64,000 bases of DNA from CAYVAP01 sp964343195 (GTDB lineage Bacteria > Bacteroidota > Bacteroidia > J057): NCBI GenBank assembly GCA_964343195.1, contig CAYFIR010000004.1:91576-155575 (forward strand), read 5' to 3'. Below are positions 39,538 to 48,954 of this stretch, one piece after another. The number at the start of each line of letters is the position of its first letter. The first letter of the stretch is position 1. The translations under genes and the position numbers were made by a program. A model generated the notes under the pieces. The model was not told the DNA's origin. It made no database searches and saw only the letters and a list, made by a program, of their open reading frames with translations.

Positions 39538-39954
39538 TTATTGTTCAGATATTTGATTCAAAATTTCCTGGGTGTACTTGGGAAGCTCCGAAACAGTCTG
39601 TGGGCATGCCTGCGAAAGAGGTAGCTGCGCTACCAAAAATGTGTCGCTCCGCATGATTTTGGGGCTGGCAGGTGAAATAGGCTGGGTCCGAACGCAATAG
39701 ACTGCTTTCTTTTGCACGCTGTTTTGACAAAAAATTTCAAGGCCCGGAGTTCTGGCATAATCTCCTTCCTGAGCCTCATGGCCCCATTTCGCTCTCAAAT
39801 CCTGCCAGTTTTGGTGAAAGGTCCCCACCCTGGCAGAAAGTACATCTGTAGGGAACTCCTGGTCAATGGTCTGAAACAGAGCCAGACCGAGCAGGGTAAT
39901 AAATCCCAGGCGACTCAGGACCTGAGTCAAGCCGGGTCGGCGTTGGAAAAACAT
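39538..39954 (-). CDS. Small protein with N-terminal membrane helix, unknown function
   Basis: 138 residues. One hydrophobic segment near the N-terminus (LGFITLLGLALFQTI), then a soluble part containing four Cys residues (FCQNSVQKKAVYCV; LSQACPQTVSE). No family recognised. It lies between the lytic transglycosylase gene (40 bp upstream) and the his promoter, both on the same strand; it may be co-transcribed with the transglycosylase. Confidence 0.55.
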   Translation of the reverse strand: MFFQRRPGLTQVLSRLGFITLLGLALFQTIDQEFPTDVLSARVGTFHQNWQDLRAKWGHEAQEGDYARTPGLEIFCQNSVQKKAVYCVRTQPISPASPKIMRSDTFLVAQLPLSQACPQTVSELPKYTQEILNQISEQ

Positions 39955-39994
39955 GTTAAAATATTATTTGTGAGAAGGAGGAACTGAAAAATGC

Positions 39995-40867
39995 CTACTT
40001 GGTCATCATATACGCGGTGGGAAACATCCTCTTCAACCTTCGGTCGATGTCACTATTGGTGATCACTCCATCCTTGTTTTCATCAAGGCCCCGGTTTTGG
40101 TTATAGGATCTGGTTCCTTTGGCAAACAGGGCATAGCACATGTCCTGGTTGATGGCTTTGGGATAAAAGATTCCCAGGTACAGGTCGGTGAGTGAATTAT
40201 ATTCACCATATCGCTCCCGAACTGTCTGCAGGTAGGCATGCACGAGATTCAACTGCTCCTGGGCAGACATCCGACGAATATCACTCATGTAGTAGGTAGT
40301 TCCCAGGCGGTCGTTCAGGTCCTGCACAGCGGGAACCATGAACTGAATCAGCCCGGTAGCCCCACTGCCACGCAGGTTTTGGATGGAGGGGTCAAACTTG
40401 GACTCCAGATACATGACCGACATCAACCACTCAGGCGGAATATCGAGCTCACGTGAGACCTGCCTTACTTTGAATTCGAAAGAATGGACATCTGTGACGT
40501 GCAGGGAAGCTTTATCAATGAGGTAAAGAGATTCGCGCTTCACTTCAGAAATAAATCCAGAGGTAGCACTACTACTGGAATCAGACCAGAAATAAGTGAC
40601 GAGGTTGGTGGAAACCAGGATAAGGGATACGATGGTGATCCATCGCCATTGTTGGGGAGAAACCTGGACCTGAGGCTGAGCCGGAACCAGGTAGAATCCA
40701 TGCATTTCATCTGCGCTGGATTGAGGTCCTGCAATACGCATAACTGCTGTTTTAAGGGTCAAATTGGTCTTCTTAGCTAACTTATATAGCAAATATGCTA
40801 GAAAAGTTAGACACATCAAAGCAATATGCAAGACAAACAGCAATATTTTAGCTAAAAATTTACGCAT
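39995..40867 (-). CDS. Membrane-bound lytic transglycosylase (SLT domain)
   Basis: About 290 residues from ATG 40867 (MRKFLAKILLFVLHIALMCL). Two hydrophobic N-terminal segments and a linker precede a goose-lysozyme-like SLT domain: IPPEWLMSVMYLESKFDPSI holds the catalytic Glu, followed by GSGATGLIQFMVPAV and the Tyr-rich LNLVHAYLQTVRERYGEY. Such enzymes cleave peptidoglycan glycan strands to 1,6-anhydro-muropeptides. Near the C-terminus a single EF-hand-like loop, DENKDGVITNSDI, suggests calcium binding. A start at 40975 is possible but the extension is not signal-like. Confidence 0.85.
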   Translation of the reverse strand: MRKFLAKILLFVLHIALMCLTFLAYLLYKLAKKTNLTLKTAVMRIAGPQSSADEMHGFYLVPAQPQVQVSPQQWRWITIVSLILVSTNLVTYFWSDSSSSATSGFISEVKRESLYLIDKASLHVTDVHSFEFKVRQVSRELDIPPEWLMSVMYLESKFDPSIQNLRGSGATGLIQFMVPAVQDLNDRLGTTYYMSDIRRMSAQEQLNLVHAYLQTVRERYGEYNSLTDLYLGIFYPKAINQDMCYALFAKGTRSYNQNRGLDENKDGVITNSDIDRRLKRMFPTAYMMTK

Positions 40868-41026
40868 TGCTAGTAAGAATAGCTTCAGGGGAAGATGAGA
40901 TGCGATATGGGCAATAGCCCCAATCCTAAACCTGAGGTGATCGGACCAGTTGCCTGTCCTGAACCTCCAATACATAGGTAAGAAATTATAACTCGAAACC
41001 CCTTATCCTCTTCAGAAAACCTTTAC

Positions 41027-43846
41027 ATGGGTAAATTACAGTATTCATTCAAACTCGACTCACCAAAGGAACTACTACTCAACATGTTAAAAGCTACTAC
41101 CTGGACGAATGCCTTTATTGGCATTTTGCTAATTATTTTTTCTGCCAGTCCGACGGCAACTATTCAGGCACAGGATTATGATGTGATCCTGCAGGGATTT
41201 TACTGGAACACCCACCCAGGAGACCATTCAGACGACTTAAATGGAGGTATCTGGTGGGATACTCTGGCTACAGTGGCACCGCAAGTCGCTGATGCGGGCT
41301 TCTCCACCGTTTGGACTCCTCCCATGACCAAGGGATTTGGAGGGCGCTGGGACATGGGCTACGGACTCTATGACTACTATGACCTGGGCGAGTATAACCA
41401 AAAATTTAGCATTCGTACCCGTCATGGCAACCGTGCCCAGTTCGATGCGATGATGACGAGCATGCACGCAGAGGGACTGAGCGTAATGGCTGACATTGTC
41501 CTAAACCATAGAGGAGGGGCCGATGGACAGCAGGACTATGAGGTACCCTGGGGTGCCCCTACCGACCCGACCCCGTGGACCCTATTTAACCCCGCCAGTG
41601 GTCGGTTTCCCGGTGTGCCAGGACACTACCATCCCAGTTCTGCTCACCCCGATCAGAATCCAGACTATCATAGCGCCATCTTCTTTGAAGACATCTGCTA
41701 TTTCAATGACAACAACATGATGGGCCCTCCCGGCGGTTGGTATTTTGGAAACCCACCTTATGGACTGGGACATGCCGCAGATTCGCTGATTGCCTGGGGA
41801 CGTTGGTTGATGAATGATATCGGGTTTGACGAAATGAGACTCGACGCCGTCAAACACATCGACCCGGCCTTTCTGGCCAAGTTCCTGGTTGAAGTAAACA
41901 ATGGCTCGCAGCCATTTGCTGTCGGAGAATTTTTTGATTTCAATGGAGCAAATCTGGCGTCTTATCAGGGATTGGTCGAGTCCAATGCCAACAGCGGCAG
42001 CAAACCAGCCAAAATGTCCATCTTCGACTTTGAGATGCGGGCCCAGATGAAAAGCATCCTGGACAATACCAGTGGATCAGGAGATCTGTACAATGCCATT
42101 GGGAAGGGCGGCATGATCTGGAGTGATGGAGCCTGGGGTTTCGACGTAGTCACCTTCCTCGACAACCACGACAAGGACCGGGTAGGCTTTATTGGGGGGA
42201 GTGCTCAAAACCCCGACGGAACCTGTCCTGCTGGTGAGATCGTAGCCGGCAACAGCTGCGTAAAGCTGGACGGGTATACAGCCTCCGATCACGATCCGGT
42301 TATCAATGACAAGGAAGACATGGGGTATCCCTTAATGATGGCGATGGAAGGCAGGCCCACCGTATTCTGGAAGGATTTCTTCTGGTTCGGAATCGGTGAC
42401 GAAATCACCTGGGCCATGACCCTGCGTTCCTACACAGCCCGAGGAGGGTCAAGCAACTCTTCTCTGCAAAATGAAGATGGCGATGGGGGCAGCAATGACC
42501 CTTACTGGGATACTGCTTTTGGTAGTAATTGCCACGGTGGCAATATGTTCGCCATGCAGCGATGGGGACTCTCTGGCGGTACCAGCGACGGCATGGTACT
42601 GGGTCTCAATGACCATCCCACTGACGAATTGGGGATGTATGTCAACACACCCTTTAGCCAAAAGACCCTCAAGGACTATTCTGATGGCTATATGTTCGTG
42701 ACAGTAAATGCCCCAGCTGATAGCCGCACCCTGATCCGCTGTCAGCCACGGGATTATACCTGGTGGAGCCTTACCGGGCTATACCCAACCCCTCCAGGAG
42801 AAGACGCCGCAGCCTTTACCCTGGACGCACAGCCGGGGGGGCAGGTACAGTATGTGGTCATTGACCAGGACGATGTAGCCAATCTCATGGTCAATGGGCA
42901 ACCAATAGCGCGTGGGGATCAACTCGCCATTACTGACGGCAGCAACAATGTTTATGGCATCGGTAGAGTAGGGCAGGGCTACGGCTGGAAGCCCGGCTAT
43001 GACATGGTGATAGAGGTGCTGGGTGCTTTTCCAGACGGTACTCCGAATGGCATGCCCAATGGGAGCACCCTGAATCTGGCGGTCTTCGACGCTAGCTCCG
43101 GGCAATACTTTACAGCTGGAACGGTCACCTTTGCCCCAAACAGTACGGCCGGAACATTTAACGCCCTTCGGCCAGAGACCCCCAATCGTCCGGTTAGTTT
43201 TGCTTTGAGCACCACAACGGGGACCTCCACGTACTCCATTGGGTCGATTGCCAGAATCACCCAGTTTGATGCCAGTACTCCCACAGGTGCCTTTCCTGTA
43301 GAATGGCTTTCCTTTGAAGTCTTTGTGGAAAAGCAGGCTGCCAATCTGGTTTGGTCAGTTGGGAGCGAAATTCAAAACGAAGGCTTTGGCATAGAGCTCA
43401 AACCGTATCGCGAGGATGCTTTTGAGGAGATTGCCTTCATAGCAGGGGCAGGAAATCATGACGCGGAAGTACAGTATGAATACCGTCTTACAGACCTGGA
43501 TCCTGGGAAGTATGAAGTTCGTTTACGTCAGGTGGACCTGGATGGCTCCATCAACTACAGCAGGGTGGAGCAGTTTGAGGTGGTGGCTAATGGCCCTGGA
43601 ATCAGTGTCACACCCAATCCGAATGAGGGAGCCTTTCAACTAAGGCTAAATGCCGGGGAGCCGGGACCGGTCGCTATCTCACTGATTGACGCATCTGGCC
43701 GCACGGTGTATCAGGAGTCCCTGAAGGTGGAACGAGCAGGTGAGGTAAAATTTGAGGTTGGCCTTCCACACATACCTGCTGGAATCTACCTGTTGAAAGT
43801 GAGAAACGGATCTGCAACCGAGTTGAGCAGAATTCGCATAAAATAA
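41027..43846 (+). CDS. Secreted GH13 alpha-amylase with T9SS sorting domain
   Basis: 939 residues. Signal region includes TTWTNAFIGILLIIFSASPT (start at ATG 41027 or 41084). GH13 barrel: VILQGFYWNTHPGDHSDD, VMADIVLNHRGGADG, catalytic nucleophile Asp in FDEMRLDAVKHID, acid/base Glu in FAVGEFFDF, and the third Asp in VTFLDNHDKDR. An amylase C-domain, a beta domain, and at the end a Por-type sorting domain (VTPNPNEGAFQLRLN ... GIYLLKVRNG) follow, so it is exported by T9SS to the surface. It hydrolyses alpha-1,4-glucans. Single gene with its own terminator. Confidence 0.95.
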   Translation: MGKLQYSFKLDSPKELLLNMLKATTWTNAFIGILLIIFSASPTATIQAQDYDVILQGFYWNTHPGDHSDDLNGGIWWDTLATVAPQVADAGFSTVWTPPMTKGFGGRWDMGYGLYDYYDLGEYNQKFSIRTRHGNRAQFDAMMTSMHAEGLSVMADIVLNHRGGADGQQDYEVPWGAPTDPTPWTLFNPASGRFPGVPGHYHPSSAHPDQNPDYHSAIFFEDICYFNDNNMMGPPGGWYFGNPPYGLGHAADSLIAWGRWLMNDIGFDEMRLDAVKHIDPAFLAKFLVEVNNGSQPFAVGEFFDFNGANLASYQGLVESNANSGSKPAKMSIFDFEMRAQMKSILDNTSGSGDLYNAIGKGGMIWSDGAWGFDVVTFLDNHDKDRVGFIGGSAQNPDGTCPAGEIVAGNSCVKLDGYTASDHDPVINDKEDMGYPLMMAMEGRPTVFWKDFFWFGIGDEITWAMTLRSYTARGGSSNSSLQNEDGDGGSNDPYWDTAFGSNCHGGNMFAMQRWGLSGGTSDGMVLGLNDHPTDELGMYVNTPFSQKTLKDYSDGYMFVTVNAPADSRTLIRCQPRDYTWWSLTGLYPTPPGEDAAAFTLDAQPGGQVQYVVIDQDDVANLMVNGQPIARGDQLAITDGSNNVYGIGRVGQGYGWKPGYDMVIEVLGAFPDGTPNGMPNGSTLNLAVFDASSGQYFTAGTVTFAPNSTAGTFNALRPETPNRPVSFALSTTTGTSTYSIGSIARITQFDASTPTGAFPVEWLSFEVFVEKQAANLVWSVGSEIQNEGFGIELKPYREDAFEEIAFIAGAGNHDAEVQYEYRLTDLDPGKYEVRLRQVDLDGSINYSRVEQFEVVANGPGISVTPNPNEGAFQLRLNAGEPGPVAISLIDASGRTVYQESLKVERAGEVKFEVGLPHIPAGIYLLKVRNGSATELSRIRIK

Positions 43847-43871
43847 CTTGTCGTCTAGTCAGCGGAAGTTG

Positions 43872-43907
43872 GGGAGAATGGGACTAACTGGCCTGTTCTC
43901 CCTTTTT
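43872..43907 (+). terminator. Intrinsic terminator after the amylase gene
   Basis: GGGAGAA / TTCTCCC with a 17-nt loop, then five T, 25 bp past the stop. Confidence 0.8.
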
Positions 43908-43961
43908 GTTGCCTGACTGAAAATGGCCATACACATATGGAAGAAGTCGCAACAGGCCCTC

Positions 43962-44609
43962 TCAATGCGGAGTTAATGCCACATGCAAATGATCGGCTGT
44001 GCCGACATGACGCAGCGTTTCAAACCCCATCAACTCAAAAAACAATGCCATGCTTCGGTTACGGAACTCAGGGTGGCCTTTGGTGCGAAGGTCCATGGCG
44101 TAAGCATATCCATCATCCTGGGGATAGTGCAGCGACTGCTGGTTGCGCGGAAGCCCCATTTTGTCATAGTCATGCGGGGTGCGGGCCATATCCGTCACCA
44201 GTAAATCGCTGTCCATCAGGATGAAGGTTCCCAGACCAAGGCGCAACAGCGGATGGAGCTGAAAATATTCTGCCTGAATGCCCGGTTCCTTGACATGACT
44301 ACTTTTCAGGTGAAAGATGGTTGTCCCTATGAACCCCAGGAGAAGCAAAAACACGAGCCCCGACTTAAACTTGATGCTTCTGCGAGACATTTTGCCAGGG
44401 CCTACGATCCAGTCCCAGAGCATGGCTACATAAACAAGCAGCACCAGGAACACCGTGGCAAACATGGCCATCAATGCAAAAATCGTGGGCCAACCGTAGG
44501 ACTGGTGAAGCCAAACGGATCCTTTGAGGAGTAGAGCGAATGGCAACACAATCATGAAGACTATCTGCAATAACCCGCTAATCCCTTTCCAAAATATCTT
44601 TTTCATCAT
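43962..44609 (-). CDS. Membrane protein with LAS-peptidase-like C-terminal domain
   Basis: 215 residues. Three hydrophobic segments in residues 1-110 (IVFMIVLPFALLLKG, IFALMAMFATVFLVLLVYVA, SGLVFLLLLGFIGTTIF). The soluble C-terminus contains SLHYPQDDGYAYAMDLRTKG and GFETLRHVGTADHLHVAL, which recall the His...Asp and HxH metal ligands of LAS (M15-type) peptidoglycan peptidases, although the first His is spaced unusually. This is a motif-level resemblance only. It faces the divergent amidase gene, 121 bp away. Confidence 0.6.
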   Translation of the reverse strand: MMKKIFWKGISGLLQIVFMIVLPFALLLKGSVWLHQSYGWPTIFALMAMFATVFLVLLVYVAMLWDWIVGPGKMSRRSIKFKSGLVFLLLLGFIGTTIFHLKSSHVKEPGIQAEYFQLHPLLRLGLGTFILMDSDLLVTDMARTPHDYDKMGLPRNQQSLHYPQDDGYAYAMDLRTKGHPEFRNRSMALFFELMGFETLRHVGTADHLHVALTPH

Positions 44610-44730
44610 CGTATTCGTTGGATAATGGAGTCTGTATCAAAGACGTTGTTTGCAGGAGCCAAGTTGAAATGTGTTTTATGGCGTGGGGTATCTCCTTTTT
44701 TATTAATTTTCGCAGGGAAAAATCAGAACC

Positions 44731-45978
44731 ATGACAAATCTGCTAAAATTAACAGGGCTAGTGCTGCTGTTAGTTGCTTTTTATTTGCCTTCAGCAAGCC
44801 AGAATGTAGCCCCAAGGCACGTAGAGGCCATTGCTCAGTCTGGTGACGGCGCCTATGCCCTGCTCGACCGATATGGCATCCGCAACAGCTGCAACCTGAG
44901 CTACTTTTATAGAATCAACTCTCTTCGAAAAGGAGATGGCCTGAGAGTTGGAAAAACCTATCGACTTCCGATCATTCGCTATGCTTATAATGGCACCTCG
45001 ATCCGGAGTACCACAGGCATCAATGACTTTGACTGGGCCCTTGGAATCCAGCATTTTAATGAAGCCATGACTGAGTATGGACTGCGCGAACTGGATTTTC
45101 GCAAGGATCGGGATCTCTGGGTTCCCTATAGCAGCCTGTATTGCAGAGAAGAGGCTCTCTCCATCCACACAGTCAGCAATGTACCAAGTGAAGAAGCTCC
45201 CCTCATTAGCCGCGCCAACATTACCGATGAAATTCGGGGCGTATACTCGATTTTTGGGCCGAAGTACGAGCGGGTACCCCTCGTCAGCCAGGAAATGAGT
45301 GGCAAGGTCTTTTTTCTGGTCTCAGGCCATGGTGGGGTCGATCCTGGTGCTACCGACGGAAGGGGAAGGAATATGCTCTGCGAAGATGAATATGCCTATG
45401 ATGTCACCCTTAGACTCGCCAGAAATCTAACCTCCTATGGGGCGACTGTTTACCTGGTCACCCGCGATGAAAATGACGGAATCCGGGATGAAGCCCTCCT
45501 GCCTTGTGATACAGATGAAACCTGCTGGGGCGGCGAACCCATACCTGCAGGGCAATCTGATCGCCTATGGCAACGGTCAGACATGGTCAATACCCTTTAC
45601 CGAACAAACCGCGCCCGGAGCGTCGCATACCAACGCCTGGTCGTCATTCATGTGGACTCAGACCACCGCAGCGAAAGTGTGGACATGTATTTCTACCACA
45701 GGGAAAATGACCCTACCAGTTATGCTTTTGCCTTACAGCTACGCAACACCATCGAGCAGAAATACCGCGAAGTCCGTGCAGGAAGGGGATATGAAGGTTC
45801 CGTCTCTGGACGGGACCTCCACATGCTACGCGAAACCGAGCCACCGGCGGTGTTTATTGAACTGGGCAACATCAAAAACCCACAGGACCAGCAGCGCCTG
45901 ATCCTGTCGAAGAACCGACAGTACCTGGCAGACTGGCTATTTGAGGGGCTTTTGCAGGATGTGCGTCGGCACGATTAA
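44731..45978 (+). CDS. N-acetylmuramoyl-L-alanine amidase (Amidase_3)
   Basis: 415 residues with signal peptide (LLKLTGLVLLLVAFYLPSAS). Residues about 27-95 resemble a LysM-type module (GDGAYALLDRYGIRNSCNLS, then KGDGLRVGKTYRLP). The zinc amidase domain covers 190-410: VSGHGGVDPGATD (His), CEDEYAYDVTLRLA (Glu), VVIHVDSDHRSES (His) and VFIELGNIKNPQD (catalytic Glu). It cleaves the amide between MurNAc and the stem peptide in the periplasm. The 3' end overlaps the convergent VWA gene by 4 bp. Confidence 0.88.
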   Translation: MTNLLKLTGLVLLLVAFYLPSASQNVAPRHVEAIAQSGDGAYALLDRYGIRNSCNLSYFYRINSLRKGDGLRVGKTYRLPIIRYAYNGTSIRSTTGINDFDWALGIQHFNEAMTEYGLRELDFRKDRDLWVPYSSLYCREEALSIHTVSNVPSEEAPLISRANITDEIRGVYSIFGPKYERVPLVSQEMSGKVFFLVSGHGGVDPGATDGRGRNMLCEDEYAYDVTLRLARNLTSYGATVYLVTRDENDGIRDEALLPCDTDETCWGGEPIPAGQSDRLWQRSDMVNTLYRTNRARSVAYQRLVVIHVDSDHRSESVDMYFYHRENDPTSYAFALQLRNTIEQKYREVRAGRGYEGSVSGRDLHMLRETEPPAVFIELGNIKNPQDQQRLILSKNRQYLADWLFEGLLQDVRRHD

Positions 45979-47462
45979 TCAAAGAGGAATTCGGATTCCT
46001 GAACCAGTTCGATGGCTGCTTCCCGGTATCCATAAGGGTCAAAACTGGTGGCAGCCTCCATCCAGTTGATGACAGATGCATAATTGGCGGTACCCTTGTA
46101 TGGAGAATCCCGCATAACAAGGGCATAGCCTGCAACGGCTATCGCCCAGCGATGGTTTTCACTTGCCTGAGCAAAATCCACTCCCTCATCCAGAACCTCC
46201 AGAGTCAACAACTGGCTCTGGTCTTCGTCAGGCTGCTTGTAGCGAAACTGGATCTCAAATGAAGGCTCATTTTTGGTGGCAGCCCCCACAGCGGGAATGA
46301 TCTCGTAAAGAGCGGTAATGGTCTGTCCAGCACCGATTTCACCAGCGTCGGTACTGTCATTTTCAAAGTCCTCCGTATCCAGGAGGCGATTTTCATACCC
46401 AATCAGGCGATAGGCCTGTACCATACTCGGATTGAATTCTACCTGCACCTTCACGTCCTTGGCTACGGTAAAAAGCTTGCTGTACTCATGGACAAAAAGC
46501 TTTTCAGCCTGTTCCATATCATCAAGGTACTCATAGGTCCCGTTGCCATGGTTGGCAATCTGCTCCATCTTTCCTTCCTGATAATTCCCTGACCCGGTAC
46601 CAATAGTAGTCAGGAATACGCCACTTTCACGCTGCTCCTCGATGAGGTCAAGAAGATCTTCCTGGGTGGAAACCCCAACGTTGAAGTCTCCGTCGGTGGC
46701 CATGATCACTCGGTTGTTGCCATCCTGGATAAAGTTTTCCTGGGCAATTTCATATGCTGTCAGGATACCCTGTGCCCCGGCTGTACTTCCACCGGCTCTT
46801 AACTTTCTGATCTTGCGAAGGATTTTATTTTTATCTGATCCTGGCGTGGATTCCAGCAACACCTCAGATGAACCAGAGTAGGTCACGATGGCAATGCGAT
46901 CCTCTGGCCGAAACTGCTCCACCAATAATTCGAGGGCATCTTTTAACAGGGGTAATTTGTCATCTGATCGCATGGAGCCTGAAACATCAACGAGTAACAC
47001 CAGGTTGGACGGTGGGATCTCCTCCAGGGACCGACCTTTAAGGCCTATTCGAATAAGGCGGTTGTCCGGAGTCCAGGGACAACTGGAGACTTCTCCGCTG
47101 AGCCCGATATCCTCTCCGGCTACTGGTTCGGGGTAGTCATACATAAAGTAATTGATGAACTCTTCCGTTCTGATGGCATCATCAGGAGGAGTAAGACCAC
47201 TGCGGATGATGCGCCGCACATTGCTGTATGCGCCCCCGTCAGCATCTACTGAAAATGTTGAGATGGGCTCCTGCGAAGTTTCCAGAAATGGGTTTTCCTC
47301 AATTTGGTTATACTGCTCACCCTCCAGTCCGCTTTCAAAGGCATAATCAGCGGGGGCAGCCCGCTGCATACTGGGGCCGTATGTGCTATCACAGCTCCAG
47401 CCAAGCAGGGCAATGAGCAATGAGAAAAAGAACAATCGGGAGTTTGAAGAATGCTTGAACAT
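45975..47462 (-). CDS. YfbK-type von Willebrand factor A lipoprotein
   Basis: 495 residues. Lipoprotein signal LFFFSLLIALLGWSC. Order: YfbK N-terminal domain (NPFLETSQEPISTFSVDADG), VWA domain with MIDAS motif DVSGSMRSDDK and ATDGDFNVGVSTQEDLLD, then a C-terminal DUF3520-like domain. VWA domains bind protein ligands through a metal ion. Bacterial YfbK-type proteins are surface or periplasmic and of unknown role. Single gene; the ends of this gene and the amidase overlap on opposite strands. Confidence 0.92.
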   Translation of the reverse strand: MFKHSSNSRLFFFSLLIALLGWSCDSTYGPSMQRAAPADYAFESGLEGEQYNQIEENPFLETSQEPISTFSVDADGGAYSNVRRIIRSGLTPPDDAIRTEEFINYFMYDYPEPVAGEDIGLSGEVSSCPWTPDNRLIRIGLKGRSLEEIPPSNLVLLVDVSGSMRSDDKLPLLKDALELLVEQFRPEDRIAIVTYSGSSEVLLESTPGSDKNKILRKIRKLRAGGSTAGAQGILTAYEIAQENFIQDGNNRVIMATDGDFNVGVSTQEDLLDLIEEQRESGVFLTTIGTGSGNYQEGKMEQIANHGNGTYEYLDDMEQAEKLFVHEYSKLFTVAKDVKVQVEFNPSMVQAYRLIGYENRLLDTEDFENDSTDAGEIGAGQTITALYEIIPAVGAATKNEPSFEIQFRYKQPDEDQSQLLTLEVLDEGVDFAQASENHRWAIAVAGYALVMRDSPYKGTANYASVINWMEAATSFDPYGYREAAIELVQESEFLFD

Positions 47463-47736
47463 GACGGTTTTGGTGTTTGTCTAGGTGAGTAACGCCCTCA
47501 AAATAGGATTTGCTGCATTTTAAAGGATAAACTTCTTACTACATAAGACTTTATTCCATAACTTTTCCATACAGGCATAAAATTTTCTAGCTTGTTACAG
47601 CCCTTGGTGAGTCAGCTTGCGGTATGCCTGGCAAATAAAGGGGAACGAACATTTCCGAAAAATCACGTTTGCCCCCGACCTCCTCTGTATTCAGCTGATA
47701 ATCAGTGCCGAGTTCATAATCCTTCGACGACAAAAA

Positions 47737-48309
47737 ATGAACAATAGTATAACCAACTGGAAACTGTTGAATATTTTGATTGGCCTGGTACTCATCCTGG
47801 CAATGGTGCAAGGGTGCAAAAACAATAGGAGGACGCAAAGCCCTCTTTTTGAACAACTTTTTCGGGATGATAGCACCACTTTCAGAGGGCTGGACCCTGG
47901 CGATTCGCTCGGGAAAGTGGCCCGGCTGGAAGATGAAAACATGCAGCTCTTTGAAGATGAACTGGGCCTGTCCTATCGGTATTTTCCCTATGAAGGGGTG
48001 GAACTACTGATTGACTATCACTCGGACAACCTTCAGACCGAGCAACAGACCGACCGAGTCACTTCCATTGTGACAAACATTTTGATGGAGGATGAGGTTG
48101 AGATTGCCAAACTTTACAACGAAATGCAGGCCTATTTTAACCGGAAATATGGTGTTTCCAGTGGCTCATATGGCGACCTGCGGTGGAATGGCATCACGCA
48201 TCACCTTACCCGTATGGAAGTCCAGCTCAGGCTGGCAGACAGTCGGAATGCCATCACGATGAATTTCGTGGATACTGATCCAAAGTCAAAACCCGGAATT
48301 TCGCAGTAA
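47737..48309 (+). CDS. Putative lipoprotein of unknown function
   Basis: 190 residues from ATG 47737, giving MNNSITNWKLLNILIGLVLI then LAMVQGC, a lipobox. The mature part has an acidic helix-rich domain (LEDENMQLFEDELGLSYRYF, YNEMQAYFNRKYG). No family recognised. It ends 22 bp before the cobalamin adenosyltransferase gene on the same strand, and the two may be co-transcribed. Confidence 0.65.
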   Translation: MNNSITNWKLLNILIGLVLILAMVQGCKNNRRTQSPLFEQLFRDDSTTFRGLDPGDSLGKVARLEDENMQLFEDELGLSYRYFPYEGVELLIDYHSDNLQTEQQTDRVTSIVTNILMEDEVEIAKLYNEMQAYFNRKYGVSSGSYGDLRWNGITHHLTRMEVQLRLADSRNAITMNFVDTDPKSKPGISQ

Positions 48310-48331
48310 CTGACAAACAAGAAGATTACCG

Positions 48332-48874
48332 ATGAAGATATACACCAAAAAGGGAGATCAGGGACAAACCGGACTGTTGGGGGGTACCCGGGTGCCTAAA
48401 TACGATCTCCGTATCGAAGCTTATGGAACGGTTGACGAGCTAAATGCGAATTTGGGCCTGCTAAGTGATCAGCCATCATCCAAGGAGTACATCTCCTTGA
48501 TTCGCGAGGTGCAAAGCAACCTGTTCATCTTTGGGTCCCATCTCGCCAACGACGCTGAAAACTCCAAGTTTGAACTTCCCCCCATTTCCCCGGATGGTAC
48601 GGCGCTATTGGAGAAATCCATGGATGCCATGGATGAAGAGTTGCCCCCACTGAAAAACTTCGTGCTACCCGGCGGGCATCCGGCGAATAGCATCGCGCAT
48701 GTCTGCCGTACCGTTTGCCGCAGGGCGGAGAGAAGGGTAGCTGAGATGAGCGCATCTGTAGAGCTGGACCCAGAGATTCTCGTATACCTGAATCGACTAT
48801 CGGATTGGTTGTTCACCTTTAGTCGCTACCTTAGCCATGTCAACGGCGCCAGGGAAATTACCTGGCAGGGATGA
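48332..48874 (+). CDS. pduO: ATP:cob(I)alamin adenosyltransferase, PduO type
   Basis: 180 residues. Transfers adenosyl from ATP to cob(I)alamin to make coenzyme B12. Signature N-terminus MKIYTKKGDQGQTGLLGGTR, then YGTVDELNANLG, and VCRTVCRRAERRVAEM with the conserved Arg/Glu helix; LNRLSDWLFTFSRY closes the trimer interface. Typical length. No B12 riboswitch is visible upstream; neighbours do not point to a B12 pathway. Confidence 0.96.
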   Translation: MKIYTKKGDQGQTGLLGGTRVPKYDLRIEAYGTVDELNANLGLLSDQPSSKEYISLIREVQSNLFIFGSHLANDAENSKFELPPISPDGTALLEKSMDAMDEELPPLKNFVLPGGHPANSIAHVCRTVCRRAERRVAEMSASVELDPEILVYLNRLSDWLFTFSRYLSHVNGAREITWQG

Positions 48875-48954
48875 TGGTCCTCTTTTCATTGGTCATTGTT
48901 TCCTGATCATTGATAAATGAACCATGTTCAATGTAACAGTCCAAAGAACCACCC

